DNA from: Corylus avellana
Lineage: Eukaryota > Streptophyta > Magnoliopsida > Fagales > Betulaceae
NCBI RefSeq assembly: GCF_901000735.1
Contig: NC_081543.1
Span: 26,989,515 to 27,053,514, forward strand
Reading direction: 5' to 3'
DNA: 64,000 nucleotides
The notes under the pieces are model-generated. The model saw only the letters and a program-made list of their open reading frames with translations, was not told where the DNA came from and did not search any database. How positions within the stretch are numbered: the stretch's first letter is position 1; each line of letters opens with the position of its first letter. The translations under genes were made by a program, and so were the position numbers. This document shows, piece after piece, positions 1 through 16,272 of this stretch.

Positions 1-31
1 CAATTTGAAAAGATTGTTGTTCTAAAAGACA

Positions 32-904
32 ATGAAATGCAGCAATATCATTGTTCAAGGCATTACGATTCTTGCACCAGTGACTTCTCCAAATACTGAT
101 GGGATCAACCCAGGTAAGCATGTGAAGACAATTTCATTGTATTTTAAACTGTTGCTGCATGATATCAATATACTTAAGCTTTTGTCTTGTCCAGACTCCT
201 GCACAAATACCCGGATTGAGGACTGTTACATTGTGTCTGGGGATGATTGTGTGGCAGTTAAGAGTGGTTGGGATGAGTATGGGATTGCATATGGAATGCC
301 AACCAAGCAGCTGGTAATCAGACGGCTCACATGCATTTCTCCCTTCAGTGCTGTGATTGCATTGGGCAGTGAGATGTCTGGTGGGATCCAGGATGTGAGG
401 GCTGAAGACATTGTAGCCATTGATTCTGAATCAGGAGTGAGGATCAAAACTGCAGTAGGAAGAGGAGGCTTTGTGAAAGACATATATGTAAGAGGAATGA
501 CAATGAAAACCATGAAATGGGCCTTTTGGATGACAGGGAATTATGGCTCTCATGCAGATAACAACTATGATCCTAATGCATTTCCTGTGATCCAGAACAT
601 TAACTATCATGATATGGTTGCTGAGAATGTAACAATGGCAGCTAGACTGGAAGGAATTCCTGGATACCCATTTACTGGAATCTGCATATCAAATGTTACA
701 ATTGAACTGGCAAAGGCGGCAAAGAAAGTACCATGGAATTGTACAGATGTTGCTGGGATTTCAAGTTCTGTGGTTCCTAAGCCTTGTGAATTGTTGCCAG
801 ACCAAGGGCCAGAGAAGAGGACAGCATGTAATTTCCCGGAAGACAGCCTTCCAATTGATAATGTTCAAGTTCAGATGTGTACTTACAACAGAAAGTATTT
901 CTGA
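32..904 (+). CDS. Glycoside hydrolase family 28 (polygalacturonase-like), 3' part
   Basis: This is the C-terminal part of a pectin-cleaving type GH28 enzyme, a family that is normally secreted and acts on cell-wall pectin. An 81-base intron at 114-194 (GTAAGC...CCAG) interrupts it. Removing the intron joins NTDGIN-P to DSCTNTRIEDC and gives the family's NTDG motif followed by the SGDD motif, whose aspartates are catalytic in GH28. The lineage signature VKSGWDEYGIAYG follows. The usual GH28 G-H-G motif is not seen: the equivalent stretch reads VIALGSEMSGG, as in the plant clade annotated 'probable polygalacturonase', whose substrate is less certain. The stop is TGA at 902-904. Upstream of about 44 the frame hits a stop, so the exon probably begins near 44 (acceptor ATGCAG) and the 5' exons lie before the window. 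The ATG at 32 is unlikely to be a real start. Confidence 0.85.
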   Translation: MKCSNIIVQGITILAPVTSPNTDGINPGKHVKTISLYFKLLLHDINILKLLSCPDSCTNTRIEDCYIVSGDDCVAVKSGWDEYGIAYGMPTKQLVIRRLTCISPFSAVIALGSEMSGGIQDVRAEDIVAIDSESGVRIKTAVGRGGFVKDIYVRGMTMKTMKWAFWMTGNYGSHADNNYDPNAFPVIQNINYHDMVAENVTMAARLEGIPGYPFTGICISNVTIELAKAAKKVPWNCTDVAGISSSVVPKPCELLPDQGPEKRTACNFPEDSLPIDNVQVQMCTYNRKYF

Positions 905-1534
905 CACTGAACTAAAGTTTCCATCTATGTAAGTAGCAAATGATCTCTATTCAAGGTTTTGGCCACACAATAAGCCAATGAAAAACAATCTGACCAATTG
1001 AACCAGCTGCTTCAATGGTGAAATATGTAATAAATATAGCATGCACCATATTTGAGAAAATTATATTAAGGATTATGTATAGCACTTTCAACCATTCAGT
1101 ACTGCAATTGCAAATTTAAATTTGCAAGATTTAAACAACACATAGACACGCGAAAAAGATCTTCGTATTAATATGCTGATTTTACTCGATACGTAAAATA
1201 TATCCAAGCAATATAACATCCACAGTCTTTGTTGCAATCTTTTCTCCTAACACTCATCAGAAAGATGTCCACCAATTGTTTCTACCAAACTTGCTTCAAC
1301 TTCACTTTGGAGCTCTAACAGCTCATATAGGAACCAAAGCGGCTGACATGTGAGAGACCCAAATCCCTTAGAAAGATGTGTTTCAGCTCCTTGCTTGTTA
1401 GTTGACTTCAAGTTACAAGTATATAAACTCTGATGCTATTATATCTACTCCAGTGAATGTGATGAATTATACACTATTTTCAGGAAACAAAGTTTTTCCC
1501 ATTACATCTCCACTGCATATGCAAAGCATTTCTC
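905..1534. other. Intergenic, convergent 3' flanks
   Basis: This is 630 bases between the tail-to-tail ends of the GH28 and MAP kinase genes. It is AT-rich and presumably holds both 3' UTRs. I see no ORF, repeat or RNA gene in it. Confidence 0.6.
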
Positions 1535-6316
<4,782 letters not shown>

Positions 6317-6646
6317 GTCCAAAGTTCAAAGTTCAAAGTTCAAAGCTCAAAGCTCAGCACCCACGTATGAAGAAGCTCCTCTAATATTTTTCTTTCTTTG
6401 TTTTTTTATTGGTTGTTTTTGTCTCCAAAAACCCACTACTGGGTTTTCGACCTTTCAGTATTTGGTGGCTAAAATTTGGCAAAGTGTGAATGCATTGCAT
6501 CAGCACAAAGTTCCTCTTTTCCGAAGCTTTTCATCTGAAAACGGTCTGAAAATCCGTGAAGTGAATGAGACATTTTTCAACAAAATATTGCGCTAATAAC
6601 GAATAAATAAATGCTCAGCTATATCTTTGCAAATTGTCACGCAATG

Positions 6647-6677
<31 letters not shown>

Positions 6678-7668
6678 CCATGCTGCAGCTGTCTAGAAAC
6701 ATTGTTTAAGTTGGAAAAAAAAAAAAAAAAAAATTCCCTTTATTTTTAAAAAATTACTCAAATAATTAGATATTTTATTTTATTGTATATAATTAAATTA
6801 TTTAAAATTTTAAATAATATCATATACATAGTTGAATACAAAAAAATAAAATATCAACTTTTAAAATGACCTCTTTTATTTTACATGTTTTTGTTTCGGT
6901 CCGGTGTTTTTTTTTTTTTTTGGTAGTGCTAATTAGGGTTTCTTACGCCTAAATCAAAAACAAATTGGTCATATGCTCTATAATTTATTTAAAAAATATA
7001 TATTATTGTGACAAATATAATTAGTAAAATGATTAAGTAAAAAATTTGATTTATCAATTTAATTAATTTTATATGAAAATTATAATAAAAATTGTAATGG
7101 CACAAGCATTTTCCTTTTCATGATCCATGATATGGTATTGGCAATAAGTATCTTTAAACAAGTATCATGGAATGGTAAATTAGATAGGATTATGTGGATT
7201 TCAATTTCAAATCTTCATTTAAAAAAGCAAAATTGAGAGTCACCAACCGATTGTTATGAAAAAAGGTAAGTTAATAAATATGGTATGCATAATAAATACC
7301 TTCAAGCTTCAATATTAAATGGGGAGATCAGACAAAATATCATTTAATTAATTTAATTTAAATTTTTTTGAAGAAAAGAAAACTGTGTATAGCCTGAAAG
7401 ACTCAATTAATTAATATGAAAACCCCCAAAAAAAATAATTAATTAATTAATTAATATGAAAAAGAAAGGGGTCCACAATGGGTCAATTTTCAAGTTAATA
7501 TGCGGGGAAGGCAACCCCAATCTTGAAGATTGATTATTGAATGAGATCAAAATCTTATTACCAAATGATTGGTTAAAAAATATTGATTTTATTTAATTTT
7601 CTCTCAAGAAATAAATTATATAATCTGTCATAGAAACCATTCAAATTGAATAATAATAATAATAATAA
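6317..7668. other. Intergenic, MAPK 5' flank
   Basis: AT-rich sequence upstream of the MAPK. A (GA)n tract at about 6650-6676 reads as a (CT)n tract on the MAPK strand some 335 bases before its start, a common plant core-promoter or 5' UTR feature. Poly-A (6716-6732) and poly-T runs follow. I see no gene. Confidence 0.55.
6319..6356. repeat. 9-bp tandem repeat just upstream of the MAPK start
   Basis: About four units of a 9-base motif (AAAGTTCAA or one-base variants) lie immediately 5' of the MAPK ATG, probably in its 5' UTR. Confidence 0.7.
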
Positions 7669-8147
7669 GGGGTAATTACCTTTTGTCCCTCCGAACTACA
7701 ACGCCTTGACACTTTTCCCTAATAAACAACCAACTATGAGACATGACCTCATCAAATTACTATCTTATGACAAAGAGCCTCCTTCCGTCAGTTAAAGAGG
7801 TTAAAATTGACAGTTAACGGTCATGTGCAAGTCATGTGCAATTTTAAAATTTTTTTTCTTCCACTTTGCCCTCATTTTAAATTGTTTTCATGTGTTGGAT
7901 TAGGGTTTAGGTGGGTATAAGCGTCATTTTCTCGGTCTAAAGTGAGGGCAAAAGTGGAAGAAAAAAATTTAAAATGGCACATGACTTGCACATGACCGTT
8001 GACCATCAATTTTAATCCCTTTGACTAACGGAATGAGGCTTTTTATCATAACATGGTAGTTTGAAGGGGTCAGATGTCATAGTTAGTAGTTCATGGGAAA
8101 AAAGTGCCAAGGCGCTGTAGTTTATAGGGGTAAAAAGTAATTACCCC
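7669..8147. mobile_element. 479-bp fold-back element (Mutator-type MITE)
   Basis: The two halves are near-complementary over almost the whole length. The left end is GGGGTAATTACC and the right end GTAATTACCCC; inside, the left arm's 'cggtcatgtgcaagtcatgtgca' region (written here only in part) pairs with 'tgcacatgaccgttgacc' in the right arm. The flanks are TAATAATAA and TAATAACAA, a 9-bp target duplication with one mismatch, which is the Mutator superfamily size. The RNA or single strand would form one long hairpin. There is no ORF. Confidence 0.8.
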
Positions 8148-9342
8148 TAATAACAAATACTTTGTTTTGAATGTTTTTTTTTTTTTTTTTTTTGAAAAAA
8201 CGTTATAATGTGACATAAATATAAAAATTATTTTTATATTTTTAAGAGTATATATGATATTTGAGTTGCTTTTAATTTTTTTAATTTTTTAACAAAAAAG
8301 TCCAAGTCAATGTTGTTTATGTTATCCATGTAGCACGTTCACATTTCTTTTTGACTATCACATGGCTCTTGAAACAACCATTTACTTGGTCTTCATTTCA
8401 ATATTATATTACCACTCTCGTTAACTTTATCATATTTTCCGAAGGGCACAACCACCCATGATATTTTAATCTAAGCAAATTTGATTATTTCTCATCAAGA
8501 CAATTTCTGATTATTGTCAATGTATTCTTTGATCTCTATTTGTTCTTGAAAGTTTTCCCACGCTCCAAAAGGTTACTTTCATATTGAATAAGTGAATTGC
8601 CTATATATATACATGGGTGGATTATAGAGTTGCTTGTTGAAGCAATTTTTTAAACGACAATGGCACTTTTACAAAACAAGAAAAAGAGTTACCGAAAATC
8701 GTTGGTCTTTAAAGGCGGAAGAAGTCTCAAATACCCAAGTTAATATATTGTTTGATAGAGTATCTGAATGGAGATATTGAACCTTTTTAACTCGAGAGAC
8801 TTTTAAATATGGCATTTGGATGTTTGGCACATGGCGGGTTGAAGCTATCTGATTAATGGTGTAGTTATTCTCCGTGTAATGGGTAGTGGGTTGTTTGAAT
8901 GGGTTACGTGATTTATTTCTTATTTATTTCTTTTCCTTTTTCTTTTTTTTTTTCTTTTTCTTTTAGGTAGACTCGAAGTAATACAATTCATGTAATTTCT
9001 TCTTTTTTTTTCCTGATTATATATTAATGTAATTAGTTGACCAGAATTGAGAGATACTGAAGATAGTTTCCAAACATCACTATAGAGTGTTCGAGATGGA
9101 AACGAGTATCATCCATGGCTCACCCTTTTTCCACATCTGGTGGTTGCACTCACGGGATTTTTACTCACTTTCTCTCGTGTGTTTTGGAGAAGCCTTTCAA
9201 ACCAGGTGTCTGTTATTGTGCTGGATTTTTGGTTTTTTGGTTTTTTGGTTTTTTTTTTTTTTTTGGGGGTGGGGGGGTGTTTTTTGTGGTTCCGGGGTGG
9301 AAGGGGGATATTGTAATTTCAATGGTAGATTGATAAACATTA
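8148..9342. other. Intergenic, AT-rich
   Basis: No gene is recognised. Positions 9220-9300 form a low-complexity patch (repeated GGTTTTTT, then a G-run) that opens spurious ORFs. Confidence 0.5.
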
Positions 9343-9521
9343 AAGAGTGTTAAAGAGCTAAACAAATGAACCCAGCAAAATTTTCAAACTGAGGTGACAA
9401 GGGTTTTTAAATTTTTTTTTAAAAAAAATGCAATTCTCTCTCCCTTATCTGCCACTTACGGTCTGCCACGTCAATTTAAAAAATTTTCTAAGTTCATTTG
9501 TTTAGCTGCCTAGCATTTCTC
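9343..9521. mobile_element. 179-bp MITE with perfect 9-bp target duplication
   Basis: It is bordered on both sides by TAAACATTA (9334-9342 and 9522-9530). The terminal inverted repeats share GAGCTAAACAAATGAAC on the left with the complement of GTTCATTTGTTTAGCTG on the right. The right terminus read inward is GAGAAATGCTAG, the same as the MITE at 10648-10834. A 9-bp duplication fits a Mutator-type non-autonomous element. Confidence 0.8.
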
Positions 9522-10647
9522 TAAACATTATAAAATTATATTATACTTCTAGTGGTAGATTGAAAGACATGGTAAAAATTTAAACATTACGAGAACATTG
9601 CAAATAGAGTGACAAATAGAAGGAGAGCCTCACTATTATATCACCAATGTCTTAAAGATTAAGTTAATATACCTCTTAAGTGAAACTCAAGTCAAGGTTG
9701 GATTTTTTTCAAAAAATAAAAAATAAAATAAAATAAAATAAGGTTCAAACTCAATACATATTAAATTATGGTTTTTTTTTTTTTAAAAAAAAAAAAATTA
9801 AACGATTAATTTAATCATATAATTAATACTTTAATAATAACAATATTTTATACAGTATTGTGAATTTGTGAAGACACCAATAGTTATCACACATGGCATT
9901 AACTCAAAGAGAGTTCGCATAAAGCATGTCTAAAGAGATAGAAGTTTTTTTCTTTTAGCAACAACGGGGCAAGGGGGAAGGGGACAATTACAAAAAGATT
10001 GGACAACCCAACAATAAACTTCTTTCATACAATTAGATTAGTGTGGAAAAATAGAAATTAAAAGGAAATTATTAAATGAATGACTTAGCTCTATAAATTA
10101 TTGACACAAAAGCTAAGAAAAGTGGTCACCAATTAAGGTGGTTTGAGGTGGTGTACCGGAAACGGTACAACTAGCAGGCACAAAAAAGGGCACAAACCTT
10201 GAAAAGTCTCTCAATCCTTCCTAAAACCCCAAAACAACACTAATGAAGGTCGGGAACAAAACCAACAGTGGGAGGAACCAACACGATGTGTATAGCATAA
10301 GTCTTTCCTACTAAATCAAACCACATAAGAACAATATTGAGACATAAAACCATAACAAACAACAACAAAAAATACATAGAAAAACAACAAACAAATCCAA
10401 AAAAAAAAAAGCAATGTCGTGGGCTGATTGGAGGACGCAGGCTCGTGCGTGACCTCCACGCACATGGTGAGTGAGATCCACTTGCTGATGCGTGGTGGGG
10501 GGGCCGAAATAGAGCGCAAACAAGACAAACTTAAGGAGAGGGTTGACACTGCTTTTGTGGGAGGAAGAGCAACCAAAAAGGGGGAGAAGGGAGGAAAGAA
10601 AATCCATCCCTCCTCCCCTAAAAGGTGCACACGAACCTAATACAAAA
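9522..10647. other. Intergenic
   Basis: AT-rich sequence with poly-A and poly-T runs (9720-9800). The ORFs around 10311-10730 show no recognisable domain and biased low-complexity composition, so I do not call a gene. Confidence 0.5.
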
Positions 10648-10834
10648 AAGAAATGCTACATAATATTCTCTCATCCTTCTCCCTTCCTCATTTTTTTAAA
10701 ATCAACTATTAGATCTGCAGGACCCACCTAAGTGTCAAATTTAATGGTTGATTTATTTATTATTATTATTTTTATTTAAAAAAAGTATAGAGAATGATGG
10801 AAGAAGAATAAGAGTAGATGGTCTAGCACTTCTC
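10648..10834. mobile_element. 187-bp MITE, same family as 9343-9521
   Basis: It is bordered by AATACAAAA on both sides (10639-10647 and 10835-10843), a perfect 9-bp duplication. The left terminus is AAGAAATGCTACA and the right terminus read inward is GAGAAGTGCTAGA. The arms pair imperfectly (left 'cattctctcatccttctcc'-like, right 'gaatgatggaagaagaat'). There is no coding capacity. Confidence 0.75.
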
Positions 10835-10849
10835 AATACAAAATTAACA

Positions 10850-10975
10850 AGTTAGGGTTTGAGGGTCTGCTCTATTTAATTAAATGAATCGAGTTATAAT
10901 TGACCTATATAATCTTATAATTATGCCTTTACCAAACTCAAACCCGACACAAAAACACGAATTATCACCCCCTAC
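10850..10975 (-). repeat. Fragment related to the 5316-5652 repeat
   Basis: Read on the minus strand it starts TAGGGGGTGATAATTCGTG and contains 'AACTCGATTCATTTAATTAAA', close to the vocabulary of the element in MAPK intron 1. Only one terminus is clear. Confidence 0.45.
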
Positions 10976-11299
10976 GCTTGTCTAAACAATCTTCTAGTAA
11001 CACAAGCTGCACAACAGTTTTGAAATTTCAATTACCACAGATTTCAAATTGTTACCGCAACATTGTTGTTGCCTTAATAGTTCTATAAACAATTTTGAAA
11101 GATCTATCTTTGACAATCAATACCTTACTTTTGGTTGTCGATTTCAGATAATTTTGTCTGAGTTCATCTCAATTTTAAAGATCCAGATAAGACCAAGAGG
11201 AAAACATAATGAGGCGCAAAGAAAAGACTTAGAATTGTTAAGGCGGAAAAGTATCTGGTAAGGCGATCGATAATGCCGCCCTTGACTTTTGGAGGCATA

Positions 11300-12286
11300 A
11301 AGGGCTGTTAAGTGAGCGAAGCGTCTCGCGAGCAAGCTCGGGTTCGGCTCGCATAAGCTCGGCTCGTGCTCGACTCGAATATTAAATGAAGCACTTCATG
11401 AACACAAATTCTGGCTCGAATAGTAAACGAAGCAAGCTCGGCTCGACTCGGCTAAGCTCGTAAACAGCTCGTATAAGCTCGAGTGTGTGTATATATATAT
11501 ATAAACTAAGTAATAGATAATTAATTATAAATCTCATAATTACTAAAACCTTAAAATTGCATTTATATTTAAGTGTTAGAGAATGAAAAATTCTAGACCC
11601 TTTGTGATGAAAGAGAGAGAGAGAGAGCAATTATTAAAAAGACCTCGATTCAATTAGAGCAGATCCAAACAAAAGGAAGAAGAATCAAGCAAAAACTATT
11701 GAGGGAAATTGCGAAAGGCATAAACTATTGATGAATTAAACAGACCTAAACACTATCACTACATGTCTGGTGAGTGAGAGTGAGAGAGTGGGAAATGAGA
11801 GTTCAGGTGGAAGATCTGTTGTGACTGGTGAGGGGGATTGAGAGAAAGACGTTAAAAACATATTTTTTTGTAGGGGACGTTGTCCCAATACAGTCTGAAT
11901 GCAACCTGTTAATTAACTTGTCCCACATTGTTAAGAAAACATCAATCTCCAAGTTTGCTTATCTATAAAACAATGCATATCCTCTCTTTTTGAAATCAAA
12001 TGCCTTGCTGTATTGACTCAGGCTCCATACTCGACTAGCCAGGCTAAGCAAATACTCATATGCAAATTAACTTCTTAAGCCGTTTAAGAGTACTTGAAGT
12101 TAAAATTTTTTTTTAAAACAAAAACATTAAATATAAGAGCCAGCTCGCGAGCTGGCTCGGCTCGACTTATTATTAGTTCGAGCTCGATTTTTTTGGCTCG
12201 CCCTTGAGCTCGAGCTCGAGTAAAATTTAAACGAGCCAAGCTTGAACAAGGGAAGCTCGCTCAAGCTCGGCTCGTTTACACCCCTA
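11300..12286. mobile_element. ~1-kb non-autonomous hAT-like element
   Basis: Both ends are rich in the words GCTCG, CTCGG and GAGCC. The left end runs AAGGGCTGTTAAGTGAGCG and the right end read inward runs TAGGGGTGTAAACGAGCCG, forming long diverged inverted repeats. The flanks GAGGCATA (11292-11299) and GCCGCATA (12287-12294) match at 6 of 8 bases, fitting an eroded 8-bp hAT duplication. The interior has no transposase. Confidence 0.65.
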
Positions 12287-13777
12287 GCCGCATAATGCAT
12301 TATGGGAAATTACCAAGTTAAGTTTGTAAAGACGACTCTTGTTGTGTTAATACTTCTAAAAGCAATTTTAAAGATCCATGATTTTACAGTTTGTTTATAA
12401 TTATATAAGCAAGTGATCAGAGAGTGTTAAAATTGTATTTAGTAGTTAATGCAACTCCAATCACATGTTGAAACACTAGGTCGGCTCGATCGATTTTGAG
12501 ACCTATGGCGATAAATAAGTGAGACATTTTTATTTTTTATTTTTATATTTAAAGATTAATTAAATGATATTAGTTTTAATTTGTTGTTTATCTTTTTTTA
12601 TTATTTAAATTCGTTTGTCTTGCTTTTTACTTTTAATTTTTGTAAAGCTACATACTCAACTCTTATCTTATTCTCATACAATCAGATTGATGTTGCATTG
12701 ACTATAAACCATTAAATCAACTTTTATAAAAAAAATGAAAAAAAAAATTCTAAGGGAGTGGGATGAGATTTTTTTTTTTTGCCAACACGATATGGAGAAT
12801 GCATCTCTACTGCGACATTTTTAGTTTCAACAGATGACATATTTTATGTTGAACTACATATAATTCATTTATGTAAAATTTAATTTACGCAAAACAAAAT
12901 TTATTTTATTCCAAACATAATTTAATGAGTGAACTCAGCTAACATGTTGGTTTTAAGTTTATGTAAAATTTCGAGTTGTAGTAAAAGGATGATCTCGATG
13001 CCTTGTAATTTTGTTTTTAATCTGTCTCTTCTAGCTGCACATTCGATCCAATGCAAACCAGTCTTCCTAATTCATTCTCTCAATTTCCATGGAAATGAAA
13101 CATTTAGAAAGACCTCTAAATTTCCATGTTTGTTCACCCTATCAACAGGGACGAACATGGCCCCCCCAATATATATAATTGATTAGATTTGATCCCTATT
13201 AAAATTAAGTTTACCGCTCATTCATGTTTTGACCTTCCCAACAAAAAATTTTGGTTCTATACTTATTCCTTTTAGGTAGATTAACATCGTCATTTGTTTA
13301 GTTTCAGACTCATAATGAGATTGGTTAATTTTGTGAACACATGAGAAAATTATTTACTCTCACCCTATATATAAGTGACGGTAGTCCGTTAGACTTCATT
13401 AGGTCATTATATGAAAATTAAAGTTGAGAATAGTAGTCTTTTTACACACACAAAACATAAGGCATATATTAGAAGCTTATCATGAGATTAATGGAAGTAC
13501 GTATGGAGAAAGAACAATTGGGGTTTGCTTACTTCTTGGAGCTATTAAGAAATAACTTGTTGACATACGCCAAATCCAAACCAAAATTTTTTTTTTTGGA
13601 TGAATAATTCATCTGCATTTCATCTCAAACTTTACATTAGTTGCCTATTGTCCTCTCTTTTTCTTTATTTGAGCAATAAGGAAAAGCTAAACTTGTTGCT
13701 TACTTGCTTTACAAGTTACAACATAACAAAAAAAAAAGAGCCATGAATGAAGCTAAAAATTATCAGAGAAATCTCTA
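12287..13777. other. Intergenic, downstream of the B3 gene
   Basis: AT-rich sequence. The ORF at 12929-13186 has no recognisable domain. The last part (13590-13777) is presumably the 3' UTR of the B3 gene. Confidence 0.5.
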
Positions 13778-14686
13778 CTAATCGATCAAAGCCCTCTTGA
13801 GAATGCTAAAATTGAATCTTGAATTGCTTTGATCCCAATAAAGTCCAACCTCATCACCCTTCATCAAGCCCCTCCTCTTCACAAATTCCTTGGTCCATTT
13901 TTCAATGAGGACATAGCTCCGGCCACTTCTCCATTTTTTGAATTTAAGCTGCTTTTCAGACTTCGTATCACAGTCCCACACAGCAACATGTACCCCATCC
14001 TTAATCTTTTCAATTTTGTTTGCATCCCACATTGGCAAAATATGCTTCTTTACCCCATCAGCCGCCAACAAAAGCCTCGACAAATCCCCGATATCACTTT
14101 TCTGAATCCTTTTCTTGATAACCCAGGGATCAAAAGCTGCAGGCTTCTCTTCTTTCTTAACTTCTTGGCAATTTGGTTTCATTCTTTTGATTCCACAAGC
14201 TCTGGAGGATGATGCAGGGAGCTTGGCAGTGGCAGAGTTCTCACTTGCTTTCTTCCTCTTTTTGGTGATGCAAGAAGAAGCGCAACCCAGCTTCAAATCC
14301 AACGAAATCTCCCCCAAATCCAATCCATGTTGGTTCTTGGTCGCAAGTTCTTCAGCTTCACCGACTTGATCATCATTCTCCCAAGTAGACAAAAAATCAA
14401 ACAAGATGGGCTCTTTTTCGTTACTTTTAGAAGAAGAAGATGCAGAAGAAGTAATCTCATGATCAGTTGACAGCGACAATTCCAACGAAAGTAGGCTCTT
14501 TTCGCCATCTTTTCCTTCTGGGTCTTCACTCACCGGCTTCATGGCTGCAACGACTGAGATTTTCTCCATGGTTATCATGGTGTCTCTGTTTTTGGGATTG
14601 CAGAATAAACCCAACTCTCCCCTTGCTGATCGGCCACAAGGCAAAAAGCATGAACTGTGTTTCCAGGACATTAGAGGACCCTCCAT
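13778..14686 (-). CDS. B3 domain-containing protein (DUF313-like)
   Basis: This is a putative plant-specific DNA-binding or transcription protein, expected in the nucleus, 302 aa in a single exon. The frame is open up to 14848, but I start at 14686 (MEGPLMSW) because a TATATAA box sits on this strand at 14779-14773, inside the longer version, and would place the transcript start near 14745. Residues about 188-302 form a B3-like fold of the At1g05920/DUF313 type: KKRIQKSDIGDLSRLLLAAD, LKFKKW, YVLIEKWTKEFV, LMKGDEVGLYW. The N-terminal half is low-complexity and carries two LxLxL motifs (66-72 LSLELSL; 129-133 LDLKL), which resemble EAR repression motifs, and a basic cluster KKRKK near 142-147. 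The target DNA is unknown; many members of this family have poorly defined binding. Confidence 0.85.
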   Translation of the reverse strand: MEGPLMSWKHSSCFLPCGRSARGELGLFCNPKNRDTMITMEKISVVAAMKPVSEDPEGKDGEKSLLSLELSLSTDHEITSSASSSSKSNEKEPILFDFLSTWENDDQVGEAEELATKNQHGLDLGEISLDLKLGCASSCITKKRKKASENSATAKLPASSSRACGIKRMKPNCQEVKKEEKPAAFDPWVIKKRIQKSDIGDLSRLLLAADGVKKHILPMWDANKIEKIKDGVHVAVWDCDTKSEKQLKFKKWRSGRSYVLIEKWTKEFVKRRGLMKGDEVGLYWDQSNSRFNFSILKRALID

Positions 14687-14772
14687 CGCACCGAGAAGAA
14701 ACCGAAGAAGGAAATCGTTTGTGATTCTTGGAGGTTCTTGCGGTGAAGAGAAAGATGTGAGCTTGGTGGGAC

Positions 14773-14779
14773 TTATATA
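14773..14779 (-). promoter_or_regulatory. TATA box of the B3 gene
   Basis: TATATAA on the minus strand, 87-93 bases before the ATG at 14686. It helps to decide the start codon. Confidence 0.65.
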
Positions 14780-14818
14780 GGATAAATAGAAGGTCGGTGA
14801 TCTTTTCAAATTTTCAGG

Positions 14819-14955
14819 CCGTTGAGAGTCGGAAGTATAAGTGTCCAATGTCGGTGGATATTGTGTCGTTTTGAGAGATTATAAAGAATTTCTCGCCGTT
14901 AAGAGTCCAAAGTCGGTGGAAAATGAAAATTGTACCGTTTGGTGGAATCATAAAC
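14819..14955. repeat. Imperfect direct repeat in the B3 promoter
   Basis: Two related blocks (about 14819-14884 and 14897-14955), each with GCCGTT(G/A)AGAGTC, GTCGGTGG and a final ATTATAAA or ATCATAAA, lie just upstream of the TATA box. Confidence 0.5.
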
Positions 14956-16272
14956 GCTTACGACTCGTCGTTTTAGATTTGGAAACCCAGCAAGAAAGAA
15001 AAATAATTAGTAAGGTTATCAATAAAATAAGTCCAAAATGAAACTGTAGTGAACAAAAAAGGTTCACTTATTTATTATTTTTTTTTTCAAAACCAAAAAT
15101 ACATTTTTCTTAAAATCATTAACAAACATTCAAAATATAAAGCACTTTTCAAATATAGACCCAATAAAAAACTAAGAATTATTTCAAATATCACCCATGT
15201 TTCATTTGTCTCTTTAAAATTGATGTAACTTTTAAAAGTACAATTAAATCAAAATTCAATAGTAATTTATTACAGATCCAATGATAATTTTAAAAGATAC
15301 ATTAGTTTTGAGAGACACAAAAAAAACATGAGAATAACATGCAGTATTACTAAAAAACCAGAGTCTTTTTTTACTATATATTAAAATTCAATGATAATTT
15401 TTAGTGCCACGCCAAGAAATGTATACATAAGAGTGTGAGAATGAGTGTAATATTTTTCTTCTTTGAATAGGGCAACTACTCACCTGGGCAAACAAGAATA
15501 AATTGAAATATGGTGTCTAATATATTTCAAACAGAAGTCCATTATGTTAGGTTGTGTGCTACAATGTTGATGATTTGGTATGCTTTTTCTTGCATATTGC
15601 AGCCTAAAGTAAGATAAGATGCTTTGGATATCTACAATGTGGTGGAATCTTTCACTCTACTGGTTAGATACCATTCTGAACTATTAAAATGAACCATGTT
15701 CTTACTTGTGGGATTCTTTAAAAGCCTCGTTTGGTAACAGTTTTGAAAACGCTTTTATGTTTTTAAAATTAAAAATACCCTTTTTTTTCTCAAAATTGTT
15801 AAACAAATAATTCAAAACACAAAATATTTTTTAAATTACAAACTTTGAGAGGTGTTTTAACCGAGCGATCTCACAACTCACAAGTCGTTGCCGACGCTTC
15901 TCAAATGTAGACCTCACCAAAAATTGCTTCTCACTTTTAGAGCATTTTTATTTAGACTAAGCAAATTTTCTCTCTAATTTAGCTAAAAAAAATGTATTTT
16001 TATTTTTATTACTTGCTTGCTTTTTGCAAAGTGCTTACATTTAAGTGATTTCACTCGTTATTAGCTATTCATTTTTACTATTTTATTTAAATATTTTTTA
16101 TTTTTGAAAGTAATTACAAAATTGTGTTCATGTCTTATCAGAGTAAAAAAACCTTTAATTAGCCGGGTGGGAATGAACGTTCTATATTAATCATAACATT
16201 TCTTTAAACCAAAAAAAAAAAATATATATATATATATATATTTCAAAATTATTAAACATACCCTATTAAAAG
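14956..16272. other. Intergenic between B3 and carrier genes
   Basis: AT-rich sequence. The stretch 15720-15850 ('AAAGCCTCGTTTGGTAACAG', then T- and A-rich) resembles a common plant MITE start, but I could not define its ends. An (AT)n tract lies at 16228-16249. I see no gene. Confidence 0.45.

Noticed and set aside
9087..9353. Overlapping ORFs of 88 and 72 codons
   Set aside because: They depend on GGTTTTTT and G-run low-complexity sequence; no domain.
13829..14212. ORFs on the plus strand opposite the B3 gene (also 14115-14369, 14467-14780)
   Set aside because: They are antisense shadows of the B3 coding frame with no domain of their own.
14687..14848. 54-residue N-terminal extension of the B3 protein
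   Set aside because: It contains the TATA box and has promoter-like composition, so it is upstream of the likely transcript start.
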